Shown one piece after another: positions 1 through 7,527 of a DNA stretch of 21,490 bases. The stretch covers positions 1-21,490 of the forward strand of contig JALNVY010000010.1 of assembly GCA_023231165.1 (NCBI GenBank), given 5' to 3'. Below the pieces are notes generated by a model that worked only from the letters and a program-made list of their open reading frames with translations, had not been told where the DNA came from and ran no database searches. Numbering within the stretch: the stretch's first letter is position 1; each line of letters opens with the position of its first letter. The DNA is from Syntrophales bacterium (GTDB taxonomy: Bacteria > Desulfobacterota > Syntrophia > Syntrophales > UBA8958). A program made the translations under genes and the position numbers.

Positions 1-438
1 AATGTAAAGAGGCAACTCCTGCGGTTGAACACTTATCACCGGGGAAACCCCCTGCCGTGACTGCGATTTTGCCCCCGGGGAAGATCCGTGTGGCGACGGC
101 GCGTTTTTACCTGTGGAATCACCCTGCTGGAGAGGCTCACCTAGTTTGACATAAACCGGTTCCCCCTTGATGGTAAAGCGCCCTTTTTCGAGGGCCTTGA
201 CAATTTTTGCCGCCGTGGTTTTCCTGTCGTCAAAGGTGATAACGACAACTCCTTCCTTAGGCATCTCGAATTTGCTCACCCCGTCCGTAGCTTTCAGGAT
301 GGAACCCATCCTGGCCCGGTCCCCTCAGGAGTTGCAGCCGGGAACGCTTAATCGAACCGCCTTGGTATCGGCCCAGGCAAGCTGGCCGCTCCCCATCAGG
401 ACAGCCAGACACAGGGAGAAAATAAAGTTCTTAATCAT
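1..438 (-). CDS. Secreted HMA-domain protein, probable selenoprotein (partial, runs off window start)
   Basis: Translated from ATG at 438-436 the frame is open to the window edge (146 codons) except for one TGA at codon 38. Residues 1-23 form a signal peptide (MIKNFIFSL...AWA). The mature part begins with an HMA (MerP/CopZ-like) fold: the metal loop VPGCNS-TGA puts TGA exactly where the second Cys of CxxC belongs. It is followed by an HMA-like helix and strands (GSILKATDGVSKFEM, GVVVITFDDRKTT, IVKALEKGRF) and a Ser/Gln/Pro-rich tail. The codons after TGA read as normal coding sequence and a bacterial SECIS-like hairpin follows the TGA, so Sec insertion is the best reading; the likely role is binding a soft metal or redox chemistry in the periplasm. 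A ribosome site (GAGG) lies 5 bases before ATG. The alternative is a nonsense-mutated pseudogene. The family assignment is mine from the motif; no search was run. Confidence 0.75.
295..313 (-). promoter_or_regulatory. Bacterial SECIS-like hairpin
   Basis: Read on the minus strand, CAGGATGG-GTT-CCATCCTG is a perfect 8-bp stem closed by a loop starting with G. The loop begins 19 bases after the TGA. Known bacterial SECIS elements have a G in the first two loop positions and lie roughly 16-37 bases after the UGA, so size, position and loop base all fit. The apical GGUU resembles the G-U pair contacted by SelB in the E. coli fdhF element. The hairpin is inside coding sequence, as expected for bacteria. 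Confidence 0.7.
325..327 (-). other. In-frame TGA, probable selenocysteine codon
   Basis: TGA (TCA on the plus strand) is codon 38 of the HMA protein and lies at the second position of the CxxC metal-binding motif (C35-N-S-U38). Cys-to-Sec replacement at a redox or metal Cys is the classic selenoprotein signature. The reading frame stays open for at least 108 codons afterwards, and those codons carry recognisable HMA-fold sequence. Confidence 0.75.
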
Positions 439-541
439 GATTCCTCAGACTCCCTTTTTTAGAAATGCTTCCTGAGCCCCCACAAAAAGTTGATACTTGT
501 CTTCCCTCGGTGTTACGGCAGGGGCCGGAACGACGCCTAGC

Positions 542-559
542 CCCCGGCTTTCGCCGGGG
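542..559. repeat. Short GC-rich palindrome of dispersed-repeat type
   Basis: CCCCGGC-TTTC-GCCGGGG is a perfect 7-bp hairpin, followed by GTGACGGCAGACG. This looks like the widespread CCCGGCGAAAGCCGGG-type intergenic palindromes of proteobacterial genomes. It sits in the 225-base gap between the divergent HMA and maf genes. It lacks a T-run, so it is not a clear terminator. Copy number in the genome cannot be judged from one window. Confidence 0.45.
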
Positions 560-606
560 TGACGGCAGACGAATTCTGACGCCCTACTTCGCCCCATATT
601 TTCAAT

Positions 607-635
607 TTGTCAAGAGGCAAAGAAGCTGTTACATA
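607..635 (+). promoter_or_regulatory. Possible promoter for the maf operon
   Basis: TTGTCA (607-612), a 17-base spacer, then TACATA (630-635), about 30 bases before the maf start. The -35 is good (5/6) but the -10 is weak (3/6). No better candidate was seen in this gap. Confidence 0.25.
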
Positions 636-663
636 GTTGCGCATTCATGAAAGGAAACAGTAT

Positions 664-1260
664 ATGGGTCTTATTCTTAGCCATCCCCTGATCCTTGCCT
701 CCGCCTCTCCCCGACGGGAGGAACTACTGCGCCTGTTAGGGCTTGATTTCCAGGTTATCCCCAGCCGAGCGGACGAGACATTTTTAATCAGCGAAAAACC
801 CGGGGAACACGTCCTGAGGCTTGCGGAAAACAAGGCCTATACCATCGCGCAAGCCCATCCTCAGGCCTGGGTTCTGGGGGCCGATACCATTGTCGTCATT
901 GACGGCGAGGTCCTGGGCAAACCGGCCGATTCCTCCGCAGCAGGCCGAATGCTTGAAAAACTCAGCGGCCGGACTCACGAGGTCTTTACGGGCTTTGCCC
1001 TTTTGCGCCTGTCCGGACATGTCGCCATCAAGGAAGAGGTCCGGGCCGCCGTCACCTTCCGCAACATTTCCGAAGATGAAAAATTGTGGTATATAAAGTC
1101 TCCGGAACCCTATGACAAGGCCGGGGCCTACGCCGTTCAGGGTCTGGGGGCCTTTTTCATCAAGGAGATTCAAGGATCCTATACCAATGTCATGGGATTG
1201 CCCCTCTGTGAGGTCGTGGATGCGTTGAAAAAGGCCGGAGCGCTGAGGTTCGATATATGA
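664..1260 (+). CDS. maf: Maf-like nucleoside triphosphate pyrophosphatase (dTTP/UTP type)
   Basis: This 198-residue protein hydrolyses non-canonical or excess nucleoside triphosphates to monophosphate plus pyrophosphate in the cytoplasm. SASPRR (13-18) is the phosphate-binding signature, GADT (72-75) carries the catalytic Asp, and EPYDKAGAYAVQG followed by GSYTNVMGLPL is the C-terminal pattern of the YhdE (dTTP/UTP) branch rather than the m7GTP (YceF) branch. ATG at 664 is preferred over an in-frame TTG at 637 because AGGAAACAG lies just upstream and the family starts near LILASASPRR. The stop overlaps the next start by 4 bases (ATGA), so it heads an operon with yggS. Confidence 0.93.
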   Translation: MGLILSHPLILASASPRREELLRLLGLDFQVIPSRADETFLISEKPGEHVLRLAENKAYTIAQAHPQAWVLGADTIVVIDGEVLGKPADSSAAGRMLEKLSGRTHEVFTGFALLRLSGHVAIKEEVRAAVTFRNISEDEKLWYIKSPEPYDKAGAYAVQGLGAFFIKEIQGSYTNVMGLPLCEVVDALKKAGALRFDI

Positions 1261-1973
1261 CGGAACATGCGATTAGAGAGAACGTGGAAAATATCCGGCA
1301 GCGGATCGCGGCGGCTGCCGCCAGATCGGGACGACGGGCTGCCGATGTGCGTCTCATGGCGGTAACCAAGACCGTGGACGACCAGCGGATCCTTGCCGCC
1401 ATCGCCGCCGGCGTGGATATCATCGGGGAAAATTACGTCCAGGAGGCGAAACGGAAGATCGAACTCATGGGCCGGCCCCAGGAATGGCATCTCATCGGTC
1501 ATCTACAGACTAATAAGGCCAAATACGCCGTCAAGCTTTTCGACATGATCCATTCGGTGGACCGGATGGACGTAGCCCTGGAACTGAACCGGCGGGCGGC
1601 TAAAGAAGACCGGCTGCTCAAGATTCTCATCGAGGTGAACATCAGCGGGGAAGTAACAAAGCGGGGAAGCGACGGGGAGGAGGCATCAGGACTGGCAAAG
1701 GAGGTCTCCTATCTCGAACACCTATCCATTCAGGGGCTCATGACCATGGCGCCATGGTTTGACGATCCCGAAGAGGCGCGGCCCTGTTTCGCCGCCTTGA
1801 GATCGTTACGGGATCGGATTGCGGACGCAGGCATTCCCGGGGTGACCATGGAAGAACTTTCCATGGGCATGTCGGGGGATTTCGAAATTGCAGTTGAGGA
1901 GGGAGCGACCATCATCAGGGTCGGCCGGTCTCTTTTCGGAGAACGACCGGTCAAGGAGGGAACGCCGACATGA
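1257..1973 (+). CDS. yggS: PLP homeostasis protein (YggS/PROSC family)
   Basis: This 238-residue cytoplasmic protein binds pyridoxal 5'-phosphate and buffers B6 vitamers and amino-acid pools; it has no known catalytic turnover. The family hallmarks are LMAVTKT with the PLP lysine at K38, GENYVQEA, WHLIGHLQTNK, HSVD, LIEVNISGE, GLMTMAP and ELSMGMSGDFEIAVEEGATIIRVG with G-rich phosphate contacts. It overlaps maf by 4 bases and the following DUF350 gene by 4 bases, so translation is probably coupled along all three. Confidence 0.95.
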   Translation: MTEHAIRENVENIRQRIAAAAARSGRRAADVRLMAVTKTVDDQRILAAIAAGVDIIGENYVQEAKRKIELMGRPQEWHLIGHLQTNKAKYAVKLFDMIHSVDRMDVALELNRRAAKEDRLLKILIEVNISGEVTKRGSDGEEASGLAKEVSYLEHLSIQGLMTMAPWFDDPEEARPCFAALRSLRDRIADAGIPGVTMEELSMGMSGDFEIAVEEGATIIRVGRSLFGERPVKEGTPT

Positions 1974-2791
1974 ACAACGTTTATCTGCTTGTATTCGTCT
2001 ATGTTTTTTTTACCCTGGTTTTCCTGTTCGTCGCCAAGAAAATCGCCGACAGACTCACCCGTTTCGACGATGATCTGGCCATTCAGGAGGAAGGCAATAT
2101 CGCCGTCGCCCTGCGGCGTTTCGGTCTTTTTCTAGGCCTGGGCGTGGCAATGACGGGGGTCATGGGCGGGGGGTTGTCCAGGCTTGACATGATGACCTTC
2201 ATCCTCGATGGAGGCATCGCCATCCTGCTCTTTTTCTGCGCCCATTACGTCAACGAATATCTTCTTGTCCCGGGCATCAGCAATAATGATCTGATCAAGG
2301 AGGGCAACATCCCCACCGGGCTGGTTGAAGCCGGAAGTTTCCTGGCCACGGGAATTCTCCTCAACGGCGCCTTTGCCGGCGAAGAAGGGCCGCTCCTGTC
2401 GGCGGTGATCTTTTTCCTGCTGGGTCAATCCTTTCTGGTCATCGCCGTGAAAATCCATCAAAGAGTATACCACTTCAATGTCGCCGCCTGTCTGCGGGAG
2501 GGGAACGTGAGCGCCGGAGTGACCGTCGCCGGACTCCTTGTCTCCTTCAGCTTTATCCTCAGGTCAACGATTGCCGGCAGCTTCACCGGCTGGGCGGAGA
2601 GCCTGGGGTATTTTTTAGCCAGCGCCCTGACCGGTATCATCGGGCTTTTTATCTTCCAGCGGCTGGCCGGTTTCGTCTTCCTTGCCAAGATCCGGATCAC
2701 CGATGAAATAAACCGGTCGAACACGGCCGCCGCCATTCTTGTTCAGGGGATTACCATCACTCTCGCCCTGATCATCAGCCGTCTGATCTGA
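1970..2791 (+). CDS. Four-repeat DUF350 integral membrane protein
   Basis: This 273-residue, strongly hydrophobic protein has about eight membrane segments. It contains an internal four-fold repeat of about 65-70 residues; three copies carry an EGN motif followed by a helix (EGNIAVALRRFG at 41, EGNIPTGLVEAG at 111, EGNVSAGVTVAG at 177) and a fourth divergent copy starts near 246. This equals two DUF350 domains, the architecture of E. coli YjfL. The biochemical role of the family is unknown. In enterobacteria DUF350 genes stand next to YgiB/YjfM lipoproteins and YgiC/YjfC ATP-grasp enzymes, and the same order follows here. It overlaps yggS by 4 bases. Confidence 0.88.
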   Translation: MNNVYLLVFVYVFFTLVFLFVAKKIADRLTRFDDDLAIQEEGNIAVALRRFGLFLGLGVAMTGVMGGGLSRLDMMTFILDGGIAILLFFCAHYVNEYLLVPGISNNDLIKEGNIPTGLVEAGSFLATGILLNGAFAGEEGPLLSAVIFFLLGQSFLVIAVKIHQRVYHFNVAACLREGNVSAGVTVAGLLVSFSFILRSTIAGSFTGWAESLGYFLASALTGIIGLFIFQRLAGFVFLAKIRITDEINRSNTAAAILVQGITITLALIISRLI

Positions 2792-2801
2792 GAGGTCCGC
2801 C

Positions 2802-3458
2802 ATGGAAAAACCAAAGGTGAGCAAAAAAATCCTGGTCGGCGGCATCTTCTTCCTCGCCCAGACACTCCTGGCCGGTTGCGATTCGGGACCGGAACCCAAG
2901 GCCCTCAAGAATCCCGGCGCCCATGCGGAATGGGAAATTGAAAACGATATGGCCGATAAACCGGCCGGCGTCATGACGGAGGTGGCGGAAGTCGCCCCCA
3001 ACAGTTTCCGGATCGCCAACGAATATCCCAGCCGGACCACAGGTGTCGTCGTCAACCGGATGAACGGCCTGCGGGAAACGATCCCGGCGGAGAATCTCGA
3101 AACGGTCATGGGTCCGCCTGGACAGCAACCGGGGGGCTTCGGCCTGGGATCCGTTTTAGCCTCCGGGCTCGTAGGTTACATGATGGGGCGAAACACCTCG
3201 CTGAACCCGTCCGTTTACAGGAATTCCGATCTCTACGTCCAAAGCCTGGCCAACCGGGAACTCGTTATGCGGCGCATCCGGGAAGAAGAGCAAAAACGTC
3301 CCGGATGGAGCGGACGAAGCTATTATTACGGCTATGGCCGGCGTTATGACGGGCAGGATCATACCCTCCGCAGCCCTGACGGTTCGATGAGGACGTCCAA
3401 GGCTCGTTCCGGATTCTTCTCCCATTTTACAAGCGGTACGCGCAGCTTCTCCGGCTGA
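2802..3458 (+). CDS. YgiB/YjfM-like lipoprotein (DUF1190-like)
   Basis: This 218-residue protein has a signal peptide and lipobox LAGC with the lipidated Cys at 26. Low-complexity sequence follows, then GLVGYMMGRN, matching the AGYMMGR segment of E. coli YgiB, and a Tyr/Gly-rich part (YYYGYGRRYDG) with a Ser/Gly/Phe-rich end (SGFFSHFTSGTRSFSG) that resembles the YgiB tail. Position between a DUF350 gene (10-base gap) and a YgiC homologue (13-base gap) supports the assignment. A GAGAGG ribosome site precedes ATG. Overall identity to YgiB is likely low, so the family name rests on motifs plus synteny; function is unknown. Confidence 0.7.
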   Translation: MEKPKVSKKILVGGIFFLAQTLLAGCDSGPEPKALKNPGAHAEWEIENDMADKPAGVMTEVAEVAPNSFRIANEYPSRTTGVVVNRMNGLRETIPAENLETVMGPPGQQPGGFGLGSVLASGLVGYMMGRNTSLNPSVYRNSDLYVQSLANRELVMRRIREEEQKRPGWSGRSYYYGYGRRYDGQDHTLRSPDGSMRTSKARSGFFSHFTSGTRSFSG

Positions 3459-3471
3459 AGATGAAACATTT

Positions 3472-4644
3472 ATGAAATTGATCCCTGCTCAGTCCGTACC
3501 GGAGAGCGTTTACAAAAAAATTGGCTTCTACTGGTACGAGACTCCGGAAACACCGCCCTATATCGCCGATGAACTCATCGTCATCAGTCCGGAGGAGGGC
3601 GACGCTTATTACCGCGCCGCCGGCGAACTATACGACCTTTTTATTGCGGCGGGACAACACGTCATCGATCATCGCCTCTATGACCAGCTCGATATTCCGC
3701 CGACGCTGATCCCACTAATAGAAGAGACCTGGAATGACGATGCCCATTTTCATCTCATCGGCCGCTTTGATCTGGCCGGCGGCCTCGACGGACAACCGAT
3801 CAAACTTATCGAATTCAACGCCGACACACCGTCGCTGATCTTTGAGGTCGCTCTTATTCAGTGGCTCCTCCTCAGACACAATCATCTCGATGAGGAGCGG
3901 CAATATAACCGCCTCTATGAAACCCTGAAAGAATCGTTCACCAGGATCAGAAAACTCCATACCACCACCGGCGAGGATGATAGCCCCATTCCCTGTGCCC
4001 TGTTTTCCTGCTTTAATCTGGGCAGCGAGGATGAAAACACCACCCGGCTCCTGGAAGAGATTGCCTACGAGTCGGGATTTATCACCTCTTTCGAATATAT
4101 CGAAGATGTAACCTTTTCCGAAGAAAAAGGCATTGGCAACAGCGAGGGCGAGGTTTGCGACTACTGGTTCAAATTGGTTCCTTACGAGCTTATGGTTTCG
4201 GAAGAACCGGAACTTGTCGAAATGCTGACCGCCATCGTCGGGAATCAAAAAACGGTCATTCTCAATCCCCCCTACTCCCTGCTGTTCCAGTCGAAAGGCC
4301 TGCTGAAAATCCTCTGGGATCTTTTCCCCCGCCATCCCCTGCTTCTGGAAACAGCACCGGAACCACTGACGGGAAAATCATGCGTGGAAAAGAAAACCTT
4401 TGGTAGAGAAGGGGCCAACATCCGCATTCTCAGTCCGACCGGAGAGTTGCTGGCAAGCACACCGGGGGAATACCATAATTTCCAGTCCATTTATCAGGAA
4501 TTCATAGAGCTCCCCCGGGACAGTGCAGGGAAAAGCTATCAGGCAGGCGTCTTTTTCTCCTATGAACCATGTGGCCTCGGCTTCCGCCGGGAAACTGGCA
4601 TTATACAGAATTTTTCACAGTTTATCGGACATTTCGTCGGTTGA
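3472..4644 (+). CDS. Glutathionylspermidine synthase family ATP-grasp protein (YgiC/YjfC-like)
   Basis: This 390-residue cytoplasmic protein has the length of E. coli YgiC (about 386) and lacks the N-terminal amidase domain of bifunctional Gsp synthetase/amidase. Recognisable parts are LIGRFDLAGG, IEFNADTPS (113-121, the substrate/Mg-binding strand) followed by EVALIQW, and the C-terminal FGREGANIRIL and QNFSQFIGHFVG patterns typical of the family. Family chemistry is ATP-dependent amide bond formation between a carboxylate and an amine. For YgiC-type proteins the true substrate is not established, and glutathionylspermidine itself has not been shown. It is the last gene of the compact maf-yggS-DUF350-lipoprotein run; a 78-base gap follows. 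Confidence 0.88.
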   Translation: MKLIPAQSVPESVYKKIGFYWYETPETPPYIADELIVISPEEGDAYYRAAGELYDLFIAAGQHVIDHRLYDQLDIPPTLIPLIEETWNDDAHFHLIGRFDLAGGLDGQPIKLIEFNADTPSLIFEVALIQWLLLRHNHLDEERQYNRLYETLKESFTRIRKLHTTTGEDDSPIPCALFSCFNLGSEDENTTRLLEEIAYESGFITSFEYIEDVTFSEEKGIGNSEGEVCDYWFKLVPYELMVSEEPELVEMLTAIVGNQKTVILNPPYSLLFQSKGLLKILWDLFPRHPLLLETAPEPLTGKSCVEKKTFGREGANIRILSPTGELLASTPGEYHNFQSIYQEFIELPRDSAGKSYQAGVFFSYEPCGLGFRRETGIIQNFSQFIGHFVG

Positions 4645-4722
4645 CATTTTTGCTGCAATCATGGTAGGGCAACTCCCCTGATAAAATGAAGACATCCCGG
4701 CGGCGGGAATTTGGAGGTTACC

Positions 4723-5355
4723 ATGTTTTTAAAACAGATACAGGTCGGCCAAATGGCTGTTTTCGCCTATCTGCTCGGAGATGAGGAAACAGGAGAGGCC
4801 CTGGTGATTGATCCGGCGGCGGAAACATCCAAGCTCGTTTCCCTGGCGGAAAAAAACAATTTAAAAATCAAATATATTGTCAATACCCACGGGCATGTGG
4901 ACCATATAGCCGGCAATCAGGACATGAAGGAGCGCACGGGGGCCAAAATCATCATTCATGAGGCGGACGCCGAGATGCTCGTCTCCACCCCCGCCATGTA
5001 TCTACGCATGTTCGGCGCCAAGCAGTCCCCTCCTGCCGATATCACCGTCAAGGAAGGAGATGTTATTACCCTGGGGAAGATCTCTTTGGAGGTTCTGGCC
5101 ACCCCTGGACATTCACCCGGCAGCATGTGCCTGCGCGGAGACGATCTGGTTTTCACCGGCGACACCCTGTTTGTAGGGGCTGTGGGCAGAACTGATCTGC
5201 CCGGAGGATCATGGGCTGTCATGGCTCGCTCCCTCAAAGAGAAACTGGCCGTCCTTCCCAACGAAACGAAGGTATTACCGGGACACAATTACGGCGCCGC
5301 CCCGACCTCAACGATCGGATATGAGAAGCTGCATAACCCTTTTCTCAAATTTTGA
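4723..5355 (+). CDS. Glyoxalase II-like metallo-beta-lactamase fold hydrolase
   Basis: This 210-residue cytoplasmic hydrolase shows the full metal-binding set of the glyoxalase II branch: THGHVDH (55-61), PGHSPGS with H130, FTGDTLF with D147 and LPGHNYG with H188. Family members hydrolyse thioesters such as S-lactoylglutathione or act on persulfides. The protein is shorter than true glyoxalase II (about 250) and lacks its C-terminal helical substrate domain, so the substrate is open. ATG at 4723 is chosen because TTGGAGGTTACC precedes it; the frame also has an upstream TTG at 4711. It sits 30 bases before purC and 78 bases after the YgiC-like gene. Confidence 0.85.
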   Translation: MFLKQIQVGQMAVFAYLLGDEETGEALVIDPAAETSKLVSLAEKNNLKIKYIVNTHGHVDHIAGNQDMKERTGAKIIIHEADAEMLVSTPAMYLRMFGAKQSPPADITVKEGDVITLGKISLEVLATPGHSPGSMCLRGDDLVFTGDTLFVGAVGRTDLPGGSWAVMARSLKEKLAVLPNETKVLPGHNYGAAPTSTIGYEKLHNPFLKF

Positions 5356-5385
5356 TATTAATTTTAAAATCAAGGGGGTCACACC

Positions 5386-6267
5386 ATGAGCGACCAGCTT
5401 ATTTCCACATCCATGCCCGGCCTTTCCTTAATCGGTCGTGGAAAGGTCCGTGATATCTATGCCCTGGAGTCCCAGTTGCTGATTGTGGCAACGGACAGGA
5501 TTTCCGCCTTTGACGTGATCATGCCCAACCCCATCCCGGGCAAAGGCCGGATTCTCACCCAAATGTCCGCCTTCTGGTTCCGGAAGATGGAGGATATAAT
5601 CGGCAACCATATAATATCCATTAATCCCGATGATTACCCCGAGGCGTGCCGGCCCTATCGGGATATCCTGACCGGGCGCAGTATGCTGGTGAAAAAGGCG
5701 CAACCCCTGCCCGTAGAATGTATAGTACGGGGATACCTGAGCGGTTCGGGCTGGAAGGATTACCTGAATAATGGCGCCGTGTCGGGAATTCGTCTGCCCG
5801 CAGGATTGAAGGAGTCGTCCCGGCTGCCTGAGCCCATCTTCACCCCTTCGACAAAGGCCCCGGAGGGGGAACACGATATGGCCATCACCAAGGCAGAGAC
5901 GGAAAACATGATCGGACGGGAATTAACGATAAAGATCATCACAACCAGTGTTGCCGTTTATAACCGGGCCGCCGCTCTGGCCCTGACCCGGGGGATCATT
6001 ATCGCCGACACTAAAATGGAATTCGGCATTATTGACGGAGACCTTATTATCATCGATGAACTCCTCACCCCGGACTCATCCCGATTCTGGCCCCAGGACA
6101 CCTACGAGGAGGGAAGAGGACAGAGCAGTTTTGACAAGCAATTCCTCCGGGACTATCTCCTGTCTCTCGCGTGGGATCAGCGCCCCCCTGCCCCCAATCT
6201 TCCTGATGATATAATCAGTAAAACTGCCGAAAAATATGAGGAAGCACTACGAAGGTTAACCGCTTGA
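5386..6267 (+). CDS. purC: Phosphoribosylaminoimidazole-succinocarboxamide synthase
   Basis: This 293-residue enzyme joins CAIR and aspartate with ATP to form SAICAR in de novo purine synthesis. The signatures are GRGKVRDIY (phosphate loop), DRISAFDVIMPNPIPGKG, VRGYLSGSGWKDY, the substrate segment near LPEPIFTPSTKAPEGEHD, and DTKMEFGI. The length matches the longer yeast-like form rather than the about 237-residue E. coli form. An AGGGGGT ribosome site lies before ATG. It is 30 bases after the glyoxalase II-like gene, so probably co-transcribed. No purine riboswitch was seen upstream. Confidence 0.96.
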   Translation: MSDQLISTSMPGLSLIGRGKVRDIYALESQLLIVATDRISAFDVIMPNPIPGKGRILTQMSAFWFRKMEDIIGNHIISINPDDYPEACRPYRDILTGRSMLVKKAQPLPVECIVRGYLSGSGWKDYLNNGAVSGIRLPAGLKESSRLPEPIFTPSTKAPEGEHDMAITKAETENMIGRELTIKIITTSVAVYNRAAALALTRGIIIADTKMEFGIIDGDLIIIDELLTPDSSRFWPQDTYEEGRGQSSFDKQFLRDYLLSLAWDQRPPAPNLPDDIISKTAEKYEEALRRLTA

Positions 6268-6283
6268 GATATACTCATGAACC

Positions 6284-6312
6284 TTGACATAACCGCCTAT
6301 CGTTATTAGATT
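6284..6312 (+). promoter_or_regulatory. Probable sigma-70 promoter upstream of dnaJ
   Basis: A perfect TTGACA (6284-6289), a 17-base spacer and TAGATT (6307-6312, 4/6) lie in the 119-base gap between purC and dnaJ, leaving a leader of about 65 bases. No heat-shock CIRCE inverted repeat was seen. Confidence 0.5.
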
Positions 6313-6386
6313 AGCGCCGCTTTTACTGCAACCGGAACATCCGGAAGCACCAAGACAAAGACCAGAAAAGAGATTGAAACAAGTCC

Positions 6387-7442
6387 ATGACGAAACGCGA
6401 TTATTATGAAATTTTAGAAGTAAGCCGCACAGCCACCGAAGATGATATCAAGAAAAGTTACCGCCGCCTGGCGATGCAGCACCATCCGGACCGAAATCCG
6501 GGGGATCGGAAAGCGGAGGACAAATTTAAGGAAGCCGCCGAGGCCTATGAAGTCCTCAGCGACCAGCAAAAAAGGGAAATCTACAATCAATATGGCCACG
6601 AGGGATTGAGCAGTTCTGGTTTCCAGGGCTTTTCCGGTGACGATATTTTTTCGAGTTTTGGCGATATCTTCGGCGACATCTTCGGATTCAGCAACGGGCG
6701 CTCCCGGTCGCGAAGCTCCGCCCGGGCGGGGGCCGATTTGCGATATGACATGCAAATCTCTTTCATGGAAGCCGCCTTTGGCCTCTCCAGGGATATCGAT
6801 ATCGACAAATATCAAAGATGTCATGAATGCGGCGGGACCGGATCGGCGCCGGGAACCGCACCGGAGGTATGTTCGCGGTGTGGCGGCCGCGGTCAGGTCA
6901 CCCAGTCCAGCGGCTTCTTCAGCATCAGCACCACCTGCCCCAGTTGTCGCGGAGTGGGCCAGACCATCTCCCACCCCTGCAAAAGCTGCCGGGGCGCCGG
7001 CCGGGAAAAGGTTGCCAAAATCGTCCAGATCAAGATTCCTGCCGGCGTCGAAACGGGCTCCCGCCTCCGGTTGCGTGGGGAAGGGGAACAAGGGGAACAT
7101 GGCGGTCCCAGCGGAGATCTTTATGTTTTCATCCATGTTGAAGAACATGAATTCTTCCAGCGCTCCGATGACGACATTATCTGCCGGATTCCAATCTCAT
7201 TTGTCCAGGCGGCCCTGGGAGACAATATCGAGGTGCCGACCCTGGTAGGAACGGAAAAACTGAAAATTCCCCGGGGCACCCAGAACGGCAAGATCTTCCG
7301 TCTGAAGGGAAAGGGGATTGCCCATCTGCGCGGATTCGGCCGGGGCGATCAGGTCATCGAAACCGTCGTGACCATTCCAACCAATCTCAACCGGCGTCAG
7401 GAAGAACTCCTCAAGGAATTCTCCCACCTCAGCGGCAAATAA
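6387..7442 (+). CDS. dnaJ: Chaperone protein DnaJ (type I Hsp40)
   Basis: This 351-residue co-chaperone stimulates DnaK ATPase and holds unfolded protein. The J domain (1-70) carries HPD at 33-35. The following G/F-type linker is short and unusually Asp/Phe/Ser-rich (FSGDDIFSSFGDIFGDIFGF, then an Arg/Ser stretch). Four zinc-binding CxxCxGxG repeats start at C145, C162, C184 and C198. The C-terminal substrate domain ends normally near NRRQEELLKEF. The protein is somewhat shorter than classical DnaJ (about 375), apparently through the short linker. No dnaK or grpE is adjacent, so this could be a stand-alone or second DnaJ. A ribosome site is weak (AAAGAGAT). Confidence 0.94.
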   Translation: MTKRDYYEILEVSRTATEDDIKKSYRRLAMQHHPDRNPGDRKAEDKFKEAAEAYEVLSDQQKREIYNQYGHEGLSSSGFQGFSGDDIFSSFGDIFGDIFGFSNGRSRSRSSARAGADLRYDMQISFMEAAFGLSRDIDIDKYQRCHECGGTGSAPGTAPEVCSRCGGRGQVTQSSGFFSISTTCPSCRGVGQTISHPCKSCRGAGREKVAKIVQIKIPAGVETGSRLRLRGEGEQGEHGGPSGDLYVFIHVEEHEFFQRSDDDIICRIPISFVQAALGDNIEVPTLVGTEKLKIPRGTQNGKIFRLKGKGIAHLRGFGRGDQVIETVVTIPTNLNRRQEELLKEFSHLSGK

Positions 7443-7527
7443 TTACCTTTACTGCCCCTTTACAGACAGGCGCGAATAAGGTAAGAGGGTTGTCATAATG
7501 ACTATCTTTATGAGGGAGGAATGGTAC

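Noticed and set aside
167..475. Plus-strand open frame of about 100 codons
   Set aside because: It is antisense to the HMA gene, has no family resemblance, and only appears prominent because the real gene is split by the Sec TGA.
4641..4669. Perfect TTGACA just after the YgiC-like gene as a promoter for the glyoxalase II-like gene
   Set aside because: The position 17 bases downstream reads GTAGGG, with no acceptable -10 box, and the hexamer overlaps the stop codon.
6414..7148. Long minus-strand open frame opposite dnaJ
   Set aside because: Shadow frame of a GC-rich gene; no recognisable domain, and dnaJ on the plus strand is certain.
7443..7484. TTACCTT/AAGGTAA inverted repeat after dnaJ as a terminator
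   Set aside because: The arms are 28 bases apart, AT-rich and not followed by a T-run, so a stable terminator is unlikely.
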